The notes: generated by a model not told the origin, from the letters alone. DNA of 64,000 nt from Novosphingobium sp. (GCF_024642085.1 NZ_JAHEBV010000010.1:33208-97207); one strand, 5' to 3'; shown: positions 1 to 8,124, counted from the first letter of the stretch. A program made the numbers and translations.

Positions 1-687
1 CGGACAAACCGGCGCATCGTGCGTGTCGATCAAAAGCCCTTGTGGGCCGCTGCTGTGCCCGGCCAGGTGTATCTGGCGTACCCGGTCTGCCGGAATGCCA
101 TCGAGGAAAGCCAGCGCATCGAAGCCGTGATTGACGCTGCTGACGTAGACGTTGTTGACGTCCAGCAGCAGATAGCATCCGGTCTCTTGCGTCAATGCGG
201 CCAGGAATTGCCACTCGCTCATCGTGTTTTGCGCAAAACTGACATAGCTTGAAGGATTTTCAATCAGCAGCGGGCGTTCGAGCACGTCCTGGGCGTGGGT
301 AACGTTGGCAATGCAAACGTCGAGCGCCTCGTCGTCATAAGGCAGCGGCAGAAGATCATGGCTGCCGCGTCCGCCTGCTCCGGTCCAGCACAGATGGTCC
401 GACAGCCACAGCGGCTTGACGCGGTGGGCCAGCATTTTGAGCTCGGCCAGATAGTTGCTATCGAGCCCGGCTGAAGAACCGAGCGACATCGCCACACCGT
501 GCATCGCGGTGGGATACCGTTCGGTCACCGCGTCAAGCGTGCGCAGCGGCTGGCCGCCGCAAGCCATAAAGTTTTCCGAAATGATCTCTACAAAATCGAC
601 CGGCTGATCGGCTTCCAGGAAGCGAGCATGATGTTCCTTGCGCAGGCCCAGGCCGAAGCCGGCAAAGCGGCCGATGCTTTTGTTCAT
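1..687 (-). CDS. bufB: BufB-like DUF692 multinuclear iron enzyme (3' end cut by window edge)
   Basis: The first 229 codons of a DUF692 protein are visible; the C-terminus lies beyond base 1. The family (relatives MbnB and TglH) consists of iron-dependent enzymes that oxidise peptidyl cysteines; BufB acts on bufferin precursors, which are exported copper-binding peptides. Seen here are conserved family blocks: FGLGLR near the N-terminus, FVEIISENFM, LSDHLCW, LIENPSSY, LLLDVNN, IHLAGH and DTHDAPV, which supply His, Asp and Glu metal ligands. The chosen ATG at 687 gives the usual N-terminus; no strong ribosome site precedes it. It follows the precursor gene at 776-1060, separated by a GC-rich hairpin, and is probably co-transcribed with it. 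A DUF2063 partner (bufC) would be expected just outside the window. Confidence 0.9.
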   Translation of the reverse strand, partial: MNKSIGRFAGFGLGLRKEHHARFLEADQPVDFVEIISENFMACGGQPLRTLDAVTERYPTAMHGVAMSLGSSAGLDSNYLAELKMLAHRVKPLWLSDHLCWTGAGGRGSHDLLPLPYDDEALDVCIANVTHAQDVLERPLLIENPSSYVSFAQNTMSEWQFLAALTQETGCYLLLDVNNVYVSSVNHGFDALAFLDGIPADRVRQIHLAGHSSGPQGLLIDTHDAPVCP

Positions 688-714
688 GAAACAAGCCTTG
701 AAAGCGGGAAATGT

Positions 715-753
715 GGCCCGGCCGGGCGGAGGGGGGAGATACCCGGCCGGGCC
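715..753 (-). terminator. GC-rich hairpin between bufferin precursor and bufB
   Basis: A perfect 12-bp inverted repeat (715-726 with 742-753) encloses a 15-base loop in the 88-bp gap between the precursor stop and the bufB start. No T-run follows it on the minus strand. It may be a partial terminator or an mRNA-stabilising hairpin that lets the precursor be made in excess over its modifying enzyme. The structure is seen directly; the function is inferred. Confidence 0.45.
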
Positions 754-775
754 TGTGCGACCCTTTCGGGGGGCC

Positions 776-1060
776 TTATCCGATATCGCCGATAGTGCCG
801 CCGCGCTGCAGGCATGCGCCCGCTGCCATGGCCTTGAAGCCGTGACCCTTGCAGCTGTTCATGCCCTTGCAATCATGGGCGGTGGTCTTGCAATCGGCTG
901 TGCCCTTGCAGCTGTTGACGCCGTAGCAATGTACCATATCGTTTGCGCCAACCGCTGCGCCAGTGCTTTCGGCGGGCGGCGTAGCGGCATGTGCCAGCGC
1001 CGACAGCGCGAACATTGCAGCGGCTGAGGCGAAGGTAGTTCCGGTCTTGAGAGTGGACAT
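776..1060 (-). CDS. bufA2: bufferin-type metallophore precursor, six-cysteine type
   Basis: A 94-residue exported peptide. Residues 1-25 are a Sec signal peptide ending near ALAHA. The mature part has six cysteines (C45, C51, C57, C64, C70, C83) in repeated blocks of the CKG and CYGVNSC kind, fitting the BufA2 (six- or twelve-cysteine) bufferin family. Known bufferins are RiPPs whose cysteines are modified by BufB/BufC and which sequester copper in the periplasm. The ATG at 1060 is chosen because GGAGAG lies 5 bases upstream and the signal peptide starts there; a longer reading frame upstream has no such support. bufB follows downstream, and a sigma-F-like promoter motif lies about 50 bases upstream. 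Confidence 0.85.
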   Translation of the reverse strand: MSTLKTGTTFASAAAMFALSALAHAATPPAESTGAAVGANDMVHCYGVNSCKGTADCKTTAHDCKGMNSCKGHGFKAMAAGACLQRGGTIGDIG

Positions 1061-1108
1061 GGGTGCTCTCCAGCATTTGGGGTTGTGCGCCGACTTGGCA
1101 TTGGCTGG

Positions 1109-1134
1109 TTCGCGCGATCCCCACGGCCGGTTAC
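1109..1134 (-). promoter_or_regulatory. sigma-F-like promoter (GTAACC-N16-CGAA) for bufA2-bufB
   Basis: On the minus strand, GTAACC (1134-1129), a 16-base spacer and CGAA (1112-1109) match the motif I remember for the Caulobacter ECF sigma factor SigF. The -10 element continues as CGAACC, like the divergent copy at 1170-1195. The distance from the -10 element to the bufA2 ATG is about 49 bases, normal for a promoter. The match is read directly from sequence; its use by the sigma factor at 1987-2514 is inferred. Confidence 0.75.
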
Positions 1135-1169
1135 GCCGATCAAAAAAGATCGCGCTCAGGCCAATGGCT

Positions 1170-1195
1170 GTAACCAGTGCTGGCCCGCCAGCGAA
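1170..1195 (+). promoter_or_regulatory. sigma-F-like promoter (GTAACC-N16-CGAA) for bufA1-bufD-sigma-nrsF
   Basis: On the plus strand, GTAACC (1170-1175), a 16-base spacer and CGAA (1192-1195, extended as CGAACC) form an exact copy of the same two-block motif. It stands 52 bases before the bufA1 ATG. Because the operon it would drive includes the sigma factor and its anti-sigma factor, it implies autoregulation. It is arranged back to back with the copy at 1109-1134, 35 bp away. Confidence 0.75.
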
Positions 1196-1247
1196 CCGGA
1201 CGGTAAGGGTCACCACGGCGGTGGCCATGCCCGAACGGGAGATCCCT

Positions 1248-1523
1248 ATGACCGCATTTACGACAGGTTCCGCGTTGGCAGCGATCGCCATGGCCGCGGT
1301 TTCGGCCGCCGCTCTGGCCCAGCCTGCCACCAGGCCGCCAGCGGAAAAATGCTATGGCGTAGCCAAGGCCGGCAAGAATGATTGCAAGGCCGGCCCCGGC
1401 ACCAGTTGCGCCGGCAGTTCGACACGCGATTATCAGGGTAATGCCTGGAAATTGGTCAAGGCCGGCACCTGTCTGTCGATCAAAACGCCGGTCGGGCATG
1501 GCACCCTCGAACCGCAGCCGTGA
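1248..1523 (+). CDS. bufA1: bufferin-type metallophore precursor, four-cysteine DUF2282 type
   Basis: A 91-residue exported peptide. Residues 1-25 form a signal peptide cleaved near ALAQP. The mature part carries the DUF2282 pattern [14 protein letters not shown], then TSCAGSS and a final C, giving four cysteines (C35, C46, C54, C75). This is the BufA1-type bufferin, a ribosomal peptide modified at cysteine and thought to bind copper in the periplasm. The ATG at 1248 has GGGAGA 6 bases upstream; an in-frame ATG at 1227 would add seven residues without a better site. The stop overlaps a GTG that begins the DoxX gene. No bufB or bufC is in this operon; the nearest bufB is in the divergent operon. 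Confidence 0.88.
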   Translation: MTAFTTGSALAAIAMAAVSAAALAQPATRPPAEKCYGVAKAGKNDCKAGPGTSCAGSSTRDYQGNAWKLVKAGTCLSIKTPVGHGTLEPQP

Positions 1524-1990
1524 AACCTGTAGGCGCCCTGATGACGCACTATGACCGAATGACGCATTGGTTGACGGGACGCGTACCTGACAGCCTGATG
1601 CTGCTGTTCGTGCGGATTGTGCTGGGCGGTATATTCTGGCGTTCAGGCCAAACCAAGGTCGAGGAAGGTACCTGGTTTACTCTCACCGATAATGCTCGAG
1701 AGCTGTTCCGCAGCGAATATGCCGGGGTCCCGCTGCCACCAGATCTGGCGGCGATGATGGCCAATTCAGCCGAACACATTCTGCCGGCGTCGTTGCTGGT
1801 CGGCCTGTTCACCCGTGCCTCTGCGCTGGGACTGGCGATCATGACGCTGGTCATTCAAGTGTTCGTCTATCCCGATGCGTGGTGGTCCGAACATGCGCTG
1901 TGGATCGGCCTCGCCCTGATCCTGATCCTGCGCGGCGGCGGCGCGCTGTCACTGGATGCTCTTCTGACTTGGCAGCGCAGCCGCGGATGA
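1520..1990 (+). CDS. bufD: DoxX-family membrane protein (BufD-like)
   Basis: A 156-residue DoxX-family protein with about four membrane segments (roughly residues 20-40, 85-105, 108-122 and 128-142). DoxX proteins are a standard companion of bufferin clusters (BufD); their role there is not settled, possibly membrane anchoring or redox coupling. The GTG start at 1520 overlaps the bufA1 stop (GTGA); an in-frame ATG at 1541 is the alternative and has AGGCG just upstream. Its stop overlaps the sigma factor start (ATGA), so bufA1, bufD and sigma factor are translationally coupled. Confidence 0.8.
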   Translation: MKPVGALMTHYDRMTHWLTGRVPDSLMLLFVRIVLGGIFWRSGQTKVEEGTWFTLTDNARELFRSEYAGVPLPPDLAAMMANSAEHILPASLLVGLFTRASALGLAIMTLVIQVFVYPDAWWSEHALWIGLALILILRGGGALSLDALLTWQRSRG

Positions 1991-2514
1991 TCGCCGATGA
2001 AGCCACCCTGACCCGCCTGACGGGGCTTGCCCAGCGCGGCGACCGGCAAGCCTACGCCGCCATGCTCAGCGCAAGCCGCAGCTGGTTGCTGCGCTATTTC
2101 CGGCGCAAGGTTCCTCCCGACCAGATCGAGGATCTGGTGCAGGACACCTTGCTATCAGTGCACCGCAAACTGGCCAGTTACGATCCAGAGCGACCGGTCA
2201 TTCCGTGGCTGGCCGCGATTGCCCGGTACCGCTTCGTTGATCATCTGCGCCAGGTCTATCGTCACGCTGCAGCTGCAGTCGACGACGGGATCAACATCGC
2301 CACCGATGACGAACCGGCACTGTCTGCCCGGCTCAGCCTGGACCGGCTGTTCGAAGCGCTGCCCGGCGCCCAATGCCAGGCAATCGAACTGGTCAAGATC
2401 GAAGGGTTGTCGATTGCCGAAGCTTCAGCCTCGACCGGGCAAAGCGAAAGCCTGATAAAAGTAAATATCCACCGCGGCCTGAAACGGCTGGCGGCGCTGA
2501 TTGAAAGAGCCTGA
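1987..2514 (+). CDS. sigF: ECF RNA polymerase sigma factor, SigF-like (NrsF-associated)
   Basis: A 175-residue ECF sigma factor. Region 2 spans about residues 20-90, with the core-binding segment around DLVQDTLLSVHRKL; region 4 (about 118-170) has a helix-turn-helix with SLIKVNIHRGLKRL. There is no extra C-terminal domain. The ATG overlaps the bufD stop (ATGA) and gives a normal N-terminus; a longer reading frame upstream would overlap bufD by 100 bases and is rejected. The next gene is an NrsF-type anti-sigma factor, so activity is probably controlled by release from that membrane protein. In Caulobacter the SigF-NrsF pair responds to heavy metals, consistent with the metallophore gene in the same operon. 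Confidence 0.9.
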   Translation: MIADEATLTRLTGLAQRGDRQAYAAMLSASRSWLLRYFRRKVPPDQIEDLVQDTLLSVHRKLASYDPERPVIPWLAAIARYRFVDHLRQVYRHAAAAVDDGINIATDDEPALSARLSLDRLFEALPGAQCQAIELVKIEGLSIAEASASTGQSESLIKVNIHRGLKRLAALIERA

Positions 2515-2518
2515 AACG

Positions 2519-3163
2519 ATGTCCGATCATCCCGACACCCTGATTGCCGCGCTGGTCGATGATCTGCGCCCGGCCGCACCGCTTTATCAAAGCCGGGGCA
2601 TGGCTTATGCCGTGCTGGCTCTGCTGGCCGGCGCCGCGCTCGTTACCGGCATTTTGGGGATGCGCCCCGATTTTGCAGCAGGACGCCCTGCCGCCTTGCC
2701 CGTCATTGCGGCCGGGATTTTCCTCGTGCTGGCACTGTCTTCGGCCTCCGCAGCAATTGCCATGGCGAGGCCAGCCGTGGGTGCGCGGCGCGATGGCTGG
2801 GGCTGGACGGCGTTGATGGCGGCTGTTTTGCCCGCCGGCGCGCTGTTTCTGGCCGTACAGGACGGGATGAGCGGTCTGGTTCAGGCATTCGCCCCGGCCG
2901 GCCTCTACTGCTTGGCACTGGGCAGCGCAGCAAGTGTGCTTTCGGCAGCGGCGCTGATCATATGGCTGCGCCGCGGTGCCCCTTCCTCGCCGCCGCGCGC
3001 GGGATTGCTGGTCGGCGTGGCAGCCGGATCGGCGGGCGTGTTTGCCACCTCGCTATGGTGCCAGCACGACGGCCTGCCCCACATCGGCATTTGGCATGGG
3101 CTTACCGTCATTGTCGGCGGCATAGCCGGACGCACGCTGCTGCCGCGCCTGCTGGCCTGGTAG
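2519..3163 (+). CDS. nrsF: NrsF family (DUF1109) anti-sigma factor
   Basis: A 214-residue protein with a short cytoplasmic N-terminus and about six membrane segments, matching NrsF/DUF1109. Two cysteines stand at positions 131 (GLYCLALGS) and 181 (SLWCQHDG), the same pair reported as needed for sensing in Caulobacter NrsF; H183, H188 and H193 nearby could also bind metal. It would hold the sigma factor at the membrane until a metal or oxidant alters the cysteines. The ATG at 2519 is preceded by GAAAGAG and lies 4 bases after the sigma factor stop; a TTG at 2501 is less likely. It ends the operon, before a tRNA on the other strand. Confidence 0.88.
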   Translation: MSDHPDTLIAALVDDLRPAAPLYQSRGMAYAVLALLAGAALVTGILGMRPDFAAGRPAALPVIAAGIFLVLALSSASAAIAMARPAVGARRDGWGWTALMAAVLPAGALFLAVQDGMSGLVQAFAPAGLYCLALGSAASVLSAAALIIWLRRGAPSSPPRAGLLVGVAAGSAGVFATSLWCQHDGLPHIGIWHGLTVIVGGIAGRTLLPRLLAW

Positions 3164-3179
3164 GTCAAAGCGGAAAGAT

Positions 3180-3253
3180 TGGATGCCCGACGAGGATTCG
3201 AACCTCGATTGACGGAGTCAGAGTCCGTAGTCTTACCATTAGACGATCGGGCA
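3180..3253 (-). tRNA. tRNA-Gln (CUG)
   Basis: On the minus strand a complete cloverleaf can be folded: 7-bp acceptor stem (TGCCCGA with TCGGGCA), anticodon stem ACGGA/TCCGT with loop CTCTGAC giving anticodon CUG, and the T-arm sequence GGTTCGAATCC. The discriminator base is U and the CCA end is encoded (3180-3182). It is convergent with the nrsF operon and divergent from the phosphatase gene. Confidence 0.96.
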
Positions 3254-3409
3254 ACAGGCCGGTGCCTCTAGAAGGGCGCGGGACCGAGGTCAAGCCTGCG
3301 CGAGCGGGCACATTTGCACGCAGCGCTTGCCCCCTTCCGCCGCCGCCGCTACCATCATCGCCAGGTACCCGCCGCATTCGGTGGGAAAACGATAAAGAGT
3401 GCACGTATC

Positions 3410-4624
3410 ATGGCGGAGAACAATCCGCCGGCCATGCGCGAGGAGAACCACAGCGGCCCCGACGACGAACCCGATGGACGCGGTGACGCGATCGGTAAGG
3501 CGCCAGCCGACAGTTCTTCTTACCGCCCGGACGGCCTGAACAACAATCCCTTGGTACGCCCCGTTGCGCAGTGGGGCGCAATGCCCTTTCATCGCCAGGC
3601 CTTTGCCGCGATTGATCTTGGCACCAACAATTGCCGGCTGCTGATCGCCCGGCCGCAAGGCGACAACTTCGTCGTGATCGATGCTTTCAGCCGGGTCGTC
3701 CGGTTGGGCGAAGGGCTGGCGCAAGCGGGTCGGTTGAGCGACGAGGCCATGGACCGGGCGTTGGGAGCGCTGAGCATCTGCGCTGACAAGTTGCGCCGCC
3801 GCAATGTCTACCTTGCCCGCTCGGTCGCAACCGAGGCCTGCCGCCGCGCCGCCAATGGCGAGAGATTTATCGAAAGGGTCCAGCGTGAGACGGGCATCAT
3901 GCTCGACATAATCAGCGCCAAGGAAGAAGCGCGGCTGGCAGTGCTTGGCTGCCATCTCCTGCTGGAACAGGGCGAAGGGCCAGCGATGATCTTCGACATC
4001 GGCGGCGGATCGACAGAAATGGTGCTGGTGGAGAGCGTACGCGGCGAAGTGCCGCGTATTCACGACTGGCAATCGGTGCCGTGGGGCGTTGTCTCGCTTA
4101 CTGAAACCTGCGGGGACGAGCCCGATGACGATGCCGGACGCGCTGCCCGCTATGCCCGGATGCGCCAACTGGTGCGCGACAGTCTTGCGCCGTTCACGGT
4201 GCGGGTCTGGGACCGGCTTGAGAACGAACGCAAACGTGCCGTGCCGCTGCGTCTTCTGGGCACCAGCGGCACCGTCACCACCCTCGCCAGCGTCCATCTG
4301 GAATTGCCGCAGTACGATCGCCGCGCGGTCGATGGGCTGATCGTTCCGGCCGAATCGATGCGCGGGATCGCCGCGCGGCTTTCAGGGATGAGCCCGGAAG
4401 TGCGCCGCACCCAGGCCTGCATCGGGCGCGAACGCTCTGATCTGGTGGTGGCTGGCTGCGCGATCCTGGAAACAATCCTTGATATCTGGCCCGCCGACCG
4501 GTTGGGCGTGGCCGATCGCGGCATCCGCGAAGGGATCCTGCGCAGCCTGATGGCAGCCGGCGGGGCTGCGGAGAAAAGCCGTGCCGCGCTGCGCAAGGCG
4601 CGCCGCGAAGGGGGCCTGGCATGA
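3410..4624 (+). CDS. Ppx/GppA family exopolyphosphatase / pppGpp phosphatase
   Basis: A 404-residue protein of the ASKHA fold. The first ~65 residues are a polar, disordered-looking extension. The family then begins with AAIDLGTNNCRLLIA (phosphate 1 motif) and has FDIGGGSTEMV (phosphate 2) and LGTSGTVTTLA. Enzymes of this family hydrolyse polyphosphate or convert pppGpp to ppGpp; sequence alone does not decide which. Length fits the shorter alphaproteobacterial form. The ATG at 3410 is chosen over an upstream in-frame ATG at 3314 because the latter would lie near the tRNA promoter side and adds low-complexity arginines. It overlaps rlmE by ATGA, a pairing suggesting one transcript. Confidence 0.88.
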   Translation: MAENNPPAMREENHSGPDDEPDGRGDAIGKAPADSSSYRPDGLNNNPLVRPVAQWGAMPFHRQAFAAIDLGTNNCRLLIARPQGDNFVVIDAFSRVVRLGEGLAQAGRLSDEAMDRALGALSICADKLRRRNVYLARSVATEACRRAANGERFIERVQRETGIMLDIISAKEEARLAVLGCHLLLEQGEGPAMIFDIGGGSTEMVLVESVRGEVPRIHDWQSVPWGVVSLTETCGDEPDDDAGRAARYARMRQLVRDSLAPFTVRVWDRLENERKRAVPLRLLGTSGTVTTLASVHLELPQYDRRAVDGLIVPAESMRGIAARLSGMSPEVRRTQACIGRERSDLVVAGCAILETILDIWPADRLGVADRGIREGILRSLMAAGGAAEKSRAALRKARREGGLA

Positions 4625-5295
4625 GCCGTTCGGGCAAGGACCCCGGCGTAAGGGTCAAGACCGCCAAGAAGCGCACCCAGAGTTCGACCAAGTGGCTGCA
4701 ACGCCAGTTAAACGATCCCTATGTCAAGGCGGCCAAGGCGCAGGGCTGGCGCAGCCGCGCGGCGTTCAAGCTGATCGAGCTTGACGACAAGTTCGGCCTG
4801 GTAAAACAGGCGCGCCGGGTGGTCGATCTGGGCATTGCCCCGGGCGGGTGGAGTCAGGTGGTGCGCCAGCGCAGCCCCCAGGCACGAGTCGTCGGAATTG
4901 ATCTGTTGCCCACCGATCCGATCGAAGGCGTAGAGATTTTCCAAATGGACTTTATGGCCGACGATGCCCCCGCCGCGCTGACCGGCGCATTGGACGGCGC
5001 GCCCGATCTGGTCATATCGGACATGGCCGCCAACACGGTGGGCCACAAGCAGACCGATCACCTGCGCACCATGGGCCTGGTCGAAACAGCCGCGCATTTC
5101 GCCATCGAAACGCTGATGCCGGGCGGAGCTTTCGTGGCCAAGGTGCTGGCCGGTGGGACTGATGCCGATCTGCTGGCCCTGCTCAAGCAGCATTTTACCA
5201 GCGTCAAGCACGCCAAGCCGCCTGCCAGCCGCAAGGACAGTTCGGAATGGTATGTGATCGCCCAGGGTTTCAAGGGCGCGAACGGCGGCGGTTAG
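4621..5295 (+). CDS. rlmE: 23S rRNA (uridine2552-2'-O)-methyltransferase
   Basis: A 224-residue RrmJ/FtsJ-type enzyme that 2'-O-methylates U2552 of 23S rRNA using S-adenosylmethionine. The SAM site DLGIAPGGWSQV is near residues 69-80. The K-D-K-E catalytic set is visible: K in AAFKL, D in ISDMAANT, K in FVAKVLAGG and E in SSEWYV. A basic N-terminal tail (residues 1-30) is typical of rRNA binding. The start overlaps the phosphatase stop (ATGA). It is convergent with and overlaps by 4 bases the MFS gene. Confidence 0.95.
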   Translation: MSRSGKDPGVRVKTAKKRTQSSTKWLQRQLNDPYVKAAKAQGWRSRAAFKLIELDDKFGLVKQARRVVDLGIAPGGWSQVVRQRSPQARVVGIDLLPTDPIEGVEIFQMDFMADDAPAALTGALDGAPDLVISDMAANTVGHKQTDHLRTMGLVETAAHFAIETLMPGGAFVAKVLAGGTDADLLALLKQHFTSVKHAKPPASRKDSSEWYVIAQGFKGANGGG

Positions 5296-6650
5296 TCCAT
5301 TTTGGGAGCAATGCCGCCCGCGTCGGGCAAATCATGCACGAGTTCAGCTTCGCCCTGACTGCCAACCGGGAAGCGGACCATGAACGCCAGTACGGCCACT
5401 ACGGTCCAGCCAAGCGCGCCGCTGTAGTAAAGCCATTCCGGAAGGCCATTTCCCGCAGTCATCGCTGCGAGCGAGGCGCCGATTGGTCTGCCAAAATTAC
5501 CCAACGCCATGTAGATCGTGAACTGAGTGGCCGCAACGCGCGGCGAACACAGCCGCATACAGATCGGAATGACGGCTATATTGTAAAGCAGACCGATCAA
5601 ATCGGCGGAAATCTGCAGCGACACCAGTAGCCACGTTTCCCCCCAGAGTGGTTTGGCAAGGCCCATGATAAACAGCACCGCAGCGCCAAGCGAAGCTGCA
5701 GCAACCAGGCCGGCGCGTGTCCCAATCCGGTCAATCAGCGCGCCGCCGATCAGCAAGCCCGCCACGCCGCTGATCATTTGCGATGTCGACACCAGGCTGG
5801 TGTATTCGCTGATCTGCCAGCCCGCCATGCGCGTGAACAGTGCAGGATGGAATGCTTCGAAGCCGCCCGAGGGGACCGAACGCAGCAGCAGGATTGGCAC
5901 AATGGCAAGCGTCAGGGGCACCAGCAGGGATTTGCCAGTCGACTTTAGCAGCGGCCGCCACGCATCGACCTGGATGCCGACATTGCGCGGATGGCTGGAA
6001 CCGGCAGTCCACGGCAGCCGCCGTTCACCCGGCCGCTCGCGGATAGCCACGCCGTACAACGCGACAAGCAAGGGAAACCCCGCAAGCACTCCCAGTGCTA
6101 CCGTTATCCCGGCATGCTGGAACAGGTAACCGCCCAGACTTGTGGCTGTGGCCATACCCAGCAGCTGGGCACCGAACATGATTCCGGCGGCCTTGGCCCG
6201 TTCATCATCGGGCATGATGTCGACCGCCAGGCTATCGATCCCCACGTCCTGAAAAGTGATGGCGCTGTTGGCGCCAAAAGCGAGCGCGGACAGCAGGAAA
6301 ACGTTACTGGCCGCTGGGGCAACGAGTGCGCCAGCTAACAAGACAAGGACAGCAACCGACTGCGCGCCGATGATCCATGCCCGCCGGCGGCCCATGGGCA
6401 GGAATGTGTAGCGATCGATCAGGAAACCGTTGATCAGCTTGATCGTCCACGGCATCGAAGCCGCCGAAACCACGGATGCCACCTGGGCGGTGCTGGCGCC
6501 ATTGGCACTCATCCAGGCCGGCACGGCATAGAAGAACAAGCCGACTGGAAAACCCTGGGTGAAATAGAACAGGATCAGCGTCAGCAGCCGCAGCGGCTTG
6601 CTGGTGCTGAGGATCAGGTTGCCGGATCGGGATGCAAGCGTTGCTGCCAT
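5292..6650 (-). CDS. MFS transporter, AmpG-like
   Basis: A 452-residue inner-membrane permease with about 12 hydrophobic segments. The loop after segment 2 reads DRYTFLPMGRRRAWI, the MFS signature as found in the AmpG (muropeptide) and acetyl-CoA transporter-like branch. Substrate is not determined; a muropeptide or anhydro-sugar role is possible only by resemblance. The ATG at 6650 is preceded by GGGG; an in-frame GTG at 6665 is an alternative. It is divergent from the aminotransferase gene across about 210 bp. Confidence 0.75.
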   Translation of the reverse strand: MAATLASRSGNLILSTSKPLRLLTLILFYFTQGFPVGLFFYAVPAWMSANGASTAQVASVVSAASMPWTIKLINGFLIDRYTFLPMGRRRAWIIGAQSVAVLVLLAGALVAPAASNVFLLSALAFGANSAITFQDVGIDSLAVDIMPDDERAKAAGIMFGAQLLGMATATSLGGYLFQHAGITVALGVLAGFPLLVALYGVAIRERPGERRLPWTAGSSHPRNVGIQVDAWRPLLKSTGKSLLVPLTLAIVPILLLRSVPSGGFEAFHPALFTRMAGWQISEYTSLVSTSQMISGVAGLLIGGALIDRIGTRAGLVAAASLGAAVLFIMGLAKPLWGETWLLVSLQISADLIGLLYNIAVIPICMRLCSPRVAATQFTIYMALGNFGRPIGASLAAMTAGNGLPEWLYYSGALGWTVVAVLAFMVRFPVGSQGEAELVHDLPDAGGIAPKMD

Positions 6651-6858
6651 GATTGTGCCCCACACAAACGCGTGAAAAATTGGCGACGCCTGAGCTATGG
6701 TTCTATCGCGGCAGGGCGTTTCCGCGCCGCCAAACGCTTGTTACCGGTGCCTAGTGTCCAATCCGGAAATCACAAAGCCCTAAGTTTTGGACTATGCCCC
6801 GTCGACAGCGCGACTGTGATGGGTCACCATCATCCCTTCGCTGGCGAAAGGCACATGA

Positions 6859-8091
6859 ATGGAAATCGATCGCAGATCGCTGATGGGGGCAGCGGCCCTG
6901 CCATTTGCCGCCAGCGCGCTGGGCGCCCGGGCGAAGGCCGGCGATTGGTCTGCCATCGCCAGCGAATATGCCGTGACCCGCGAAGTAATCCAGCTGGAGC
7001 ACGGCAACTGGGGGATGATGCCGCGCCCGGTTCTCCGCGCCTATCGCGCGATGGTTGAACGGGTGAACCGCGACACAAGCTACTACGCGCGCCGCACGAT
7101 GATCGGCGATCTCGAAGGAGTTCGGGCCAAATTGGCCATGGCCATGGGCGTTGGCAGCGATGAAATCGTCCTGACACGAAACGCCACCGAAGCGATGAAG
7201 GCGCTGATCCTCCAGTACAACCGTCTGAAGCCTGGCGATGCGGTGCTTTATGCTGATCTTGATTACGACAGCATGCAGACCAGCATGGAATCGCTCGCTG
7301 CGCGGCGCAGTGTCCGCGTGATCAGGATCCCGCTACCAGAACCCGCAACGCGGCGAGGGTTGATCGATGCTTATGAGGCAGCGTTCAAGTCCAATCCGGC
7401 GATCCGACTGGTTCTGCTGACCCATGTCAGCCACCGCACCGGACTGGTCCTGCCGATCGCCGCGATCACCGCGATTGCCCGGCGCTACGGCGCCGATGCG
7501 GTGGTCGATGCCGCGCACAGCGTTGGCCAGATCGATTTTCGCCTGCCCGATCTTGGCGCCGATTTTGTCGGCTTCAACCTCCACAAGTGGATTGGTGCAC
7601 CCTTGGGGGTCGGAGCGCTGTATATCCGCCGTGAGCGGATTGGCGCAATCGATCCCGACCCGGCAGAGCGTCCGGACAGCGCAGGCATTACCGCACGGGT
7701 GCACACCGGCACGCCCGACTATGCGGCGCAGCTGACGCTTCCCGCGGCCTTGGACTTTCAGGCAGCGATCGGCGCGGACTTGCGCCAGTCCCGGTTGAAG
7801 GTGCTGCGCGATCGCTGGGTTCGTCCACTTCGCGGACTGCCGCAAGTGCAAATCCTGACCCCGGATGATCCCGATCTTTATGGCGCAATCACTTCGTTCA
7901 GGATGACAGGCCGAACTTCGCACGCGGAAAATGTTGCGCTGGCCAAAAGGCTTCTGGACGATCACGGCATCTTTTGCGTGCACCGCGACGGGCTCGCATC
8001 AGGCTCTTGTGTGCGAATCACTCCGGCACTGTCGACATCGACCGGCGATCTGGACCGGCTGGTGGGTGCAGTGCGCGCGATCGCTGGATAG
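6859..8091 (+). CDS. class V PLP-dependent aminotransferase-fold protein, exported (Tat)
   Basis: A 410-residue class V (NifS/isopenicillin N epimerase-like) PLP enzyme. The expected lysine is in NLHKWIGAPLG and the cofactor-binding aspartate in VVDAAHSVGQ. The N-terminus DRRSLMGAAALPFAASALGA looks like a twin-arginine or export signal, which is unusual for a PLP enzyme but is known in this subfamily. Substrate is unknown. The start at 6859 (overlapping an out-of-frame ATG at 6855) has AAAGG 8 bases upstream. The gene stands alone; a minus-strand terminator follows it. An inverted repeat GTCCAA/TTGGAC (6756-6761, 6787-6792) in the upstream gap could be an operator. Confidence 0.8.
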   Translation: MEIDRRSLMGAAALPFAASALGARAKAGDWSAIASEYAVTREVIQLEHGNWGMMPRPVLRAYRAMVERVNRDTSYYARRTMIGDLEGVRAKLAMAMGVGSDEIVLTRNATEAMKALILQYNRLKPGDAVLYADLDYDSMQTSMESLAARRSVRVIRIPLPEPATRRGLIDAYEAAFKSNPAIRLVLLTHVSHRTGLVLPIAAITAIARRYGADAVVDAAHSVGQIDFRLPDLGADFVGFNLHKWIGAPLGVGALYIRRERIGAIDPDPAERPDSAGITARVHTGTPDYAAQLTLPAALDFQAAIGADLRQSRLKVLRDRWVRPLRGLPQVQILTPDDPDLYGAITSFRMTGRTSHAENVALAKRLLDDHGIFCVHRDGLASGSCVRITPALSTSTGDLDRLVGAVRAIAG

Positions 8092-8124
8092 GCCATCATC
8101 CGCGCGCTTCGGCAAGCCGCCATG

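Noticed and set aside
1061..1330. Upstream extension of the bufA2 reading frame to 1330
   Set aside because: It would run across both promoter motifs; the ATG at 1060 has a good ribosome site and begins a signal peptide.
3290..4297. A 335-codon minus-strand frame opposite the Ppx/GppA gene
   Set aside because: The plus-strand frame has clear phosphatase motifs; the opposite frame has none.
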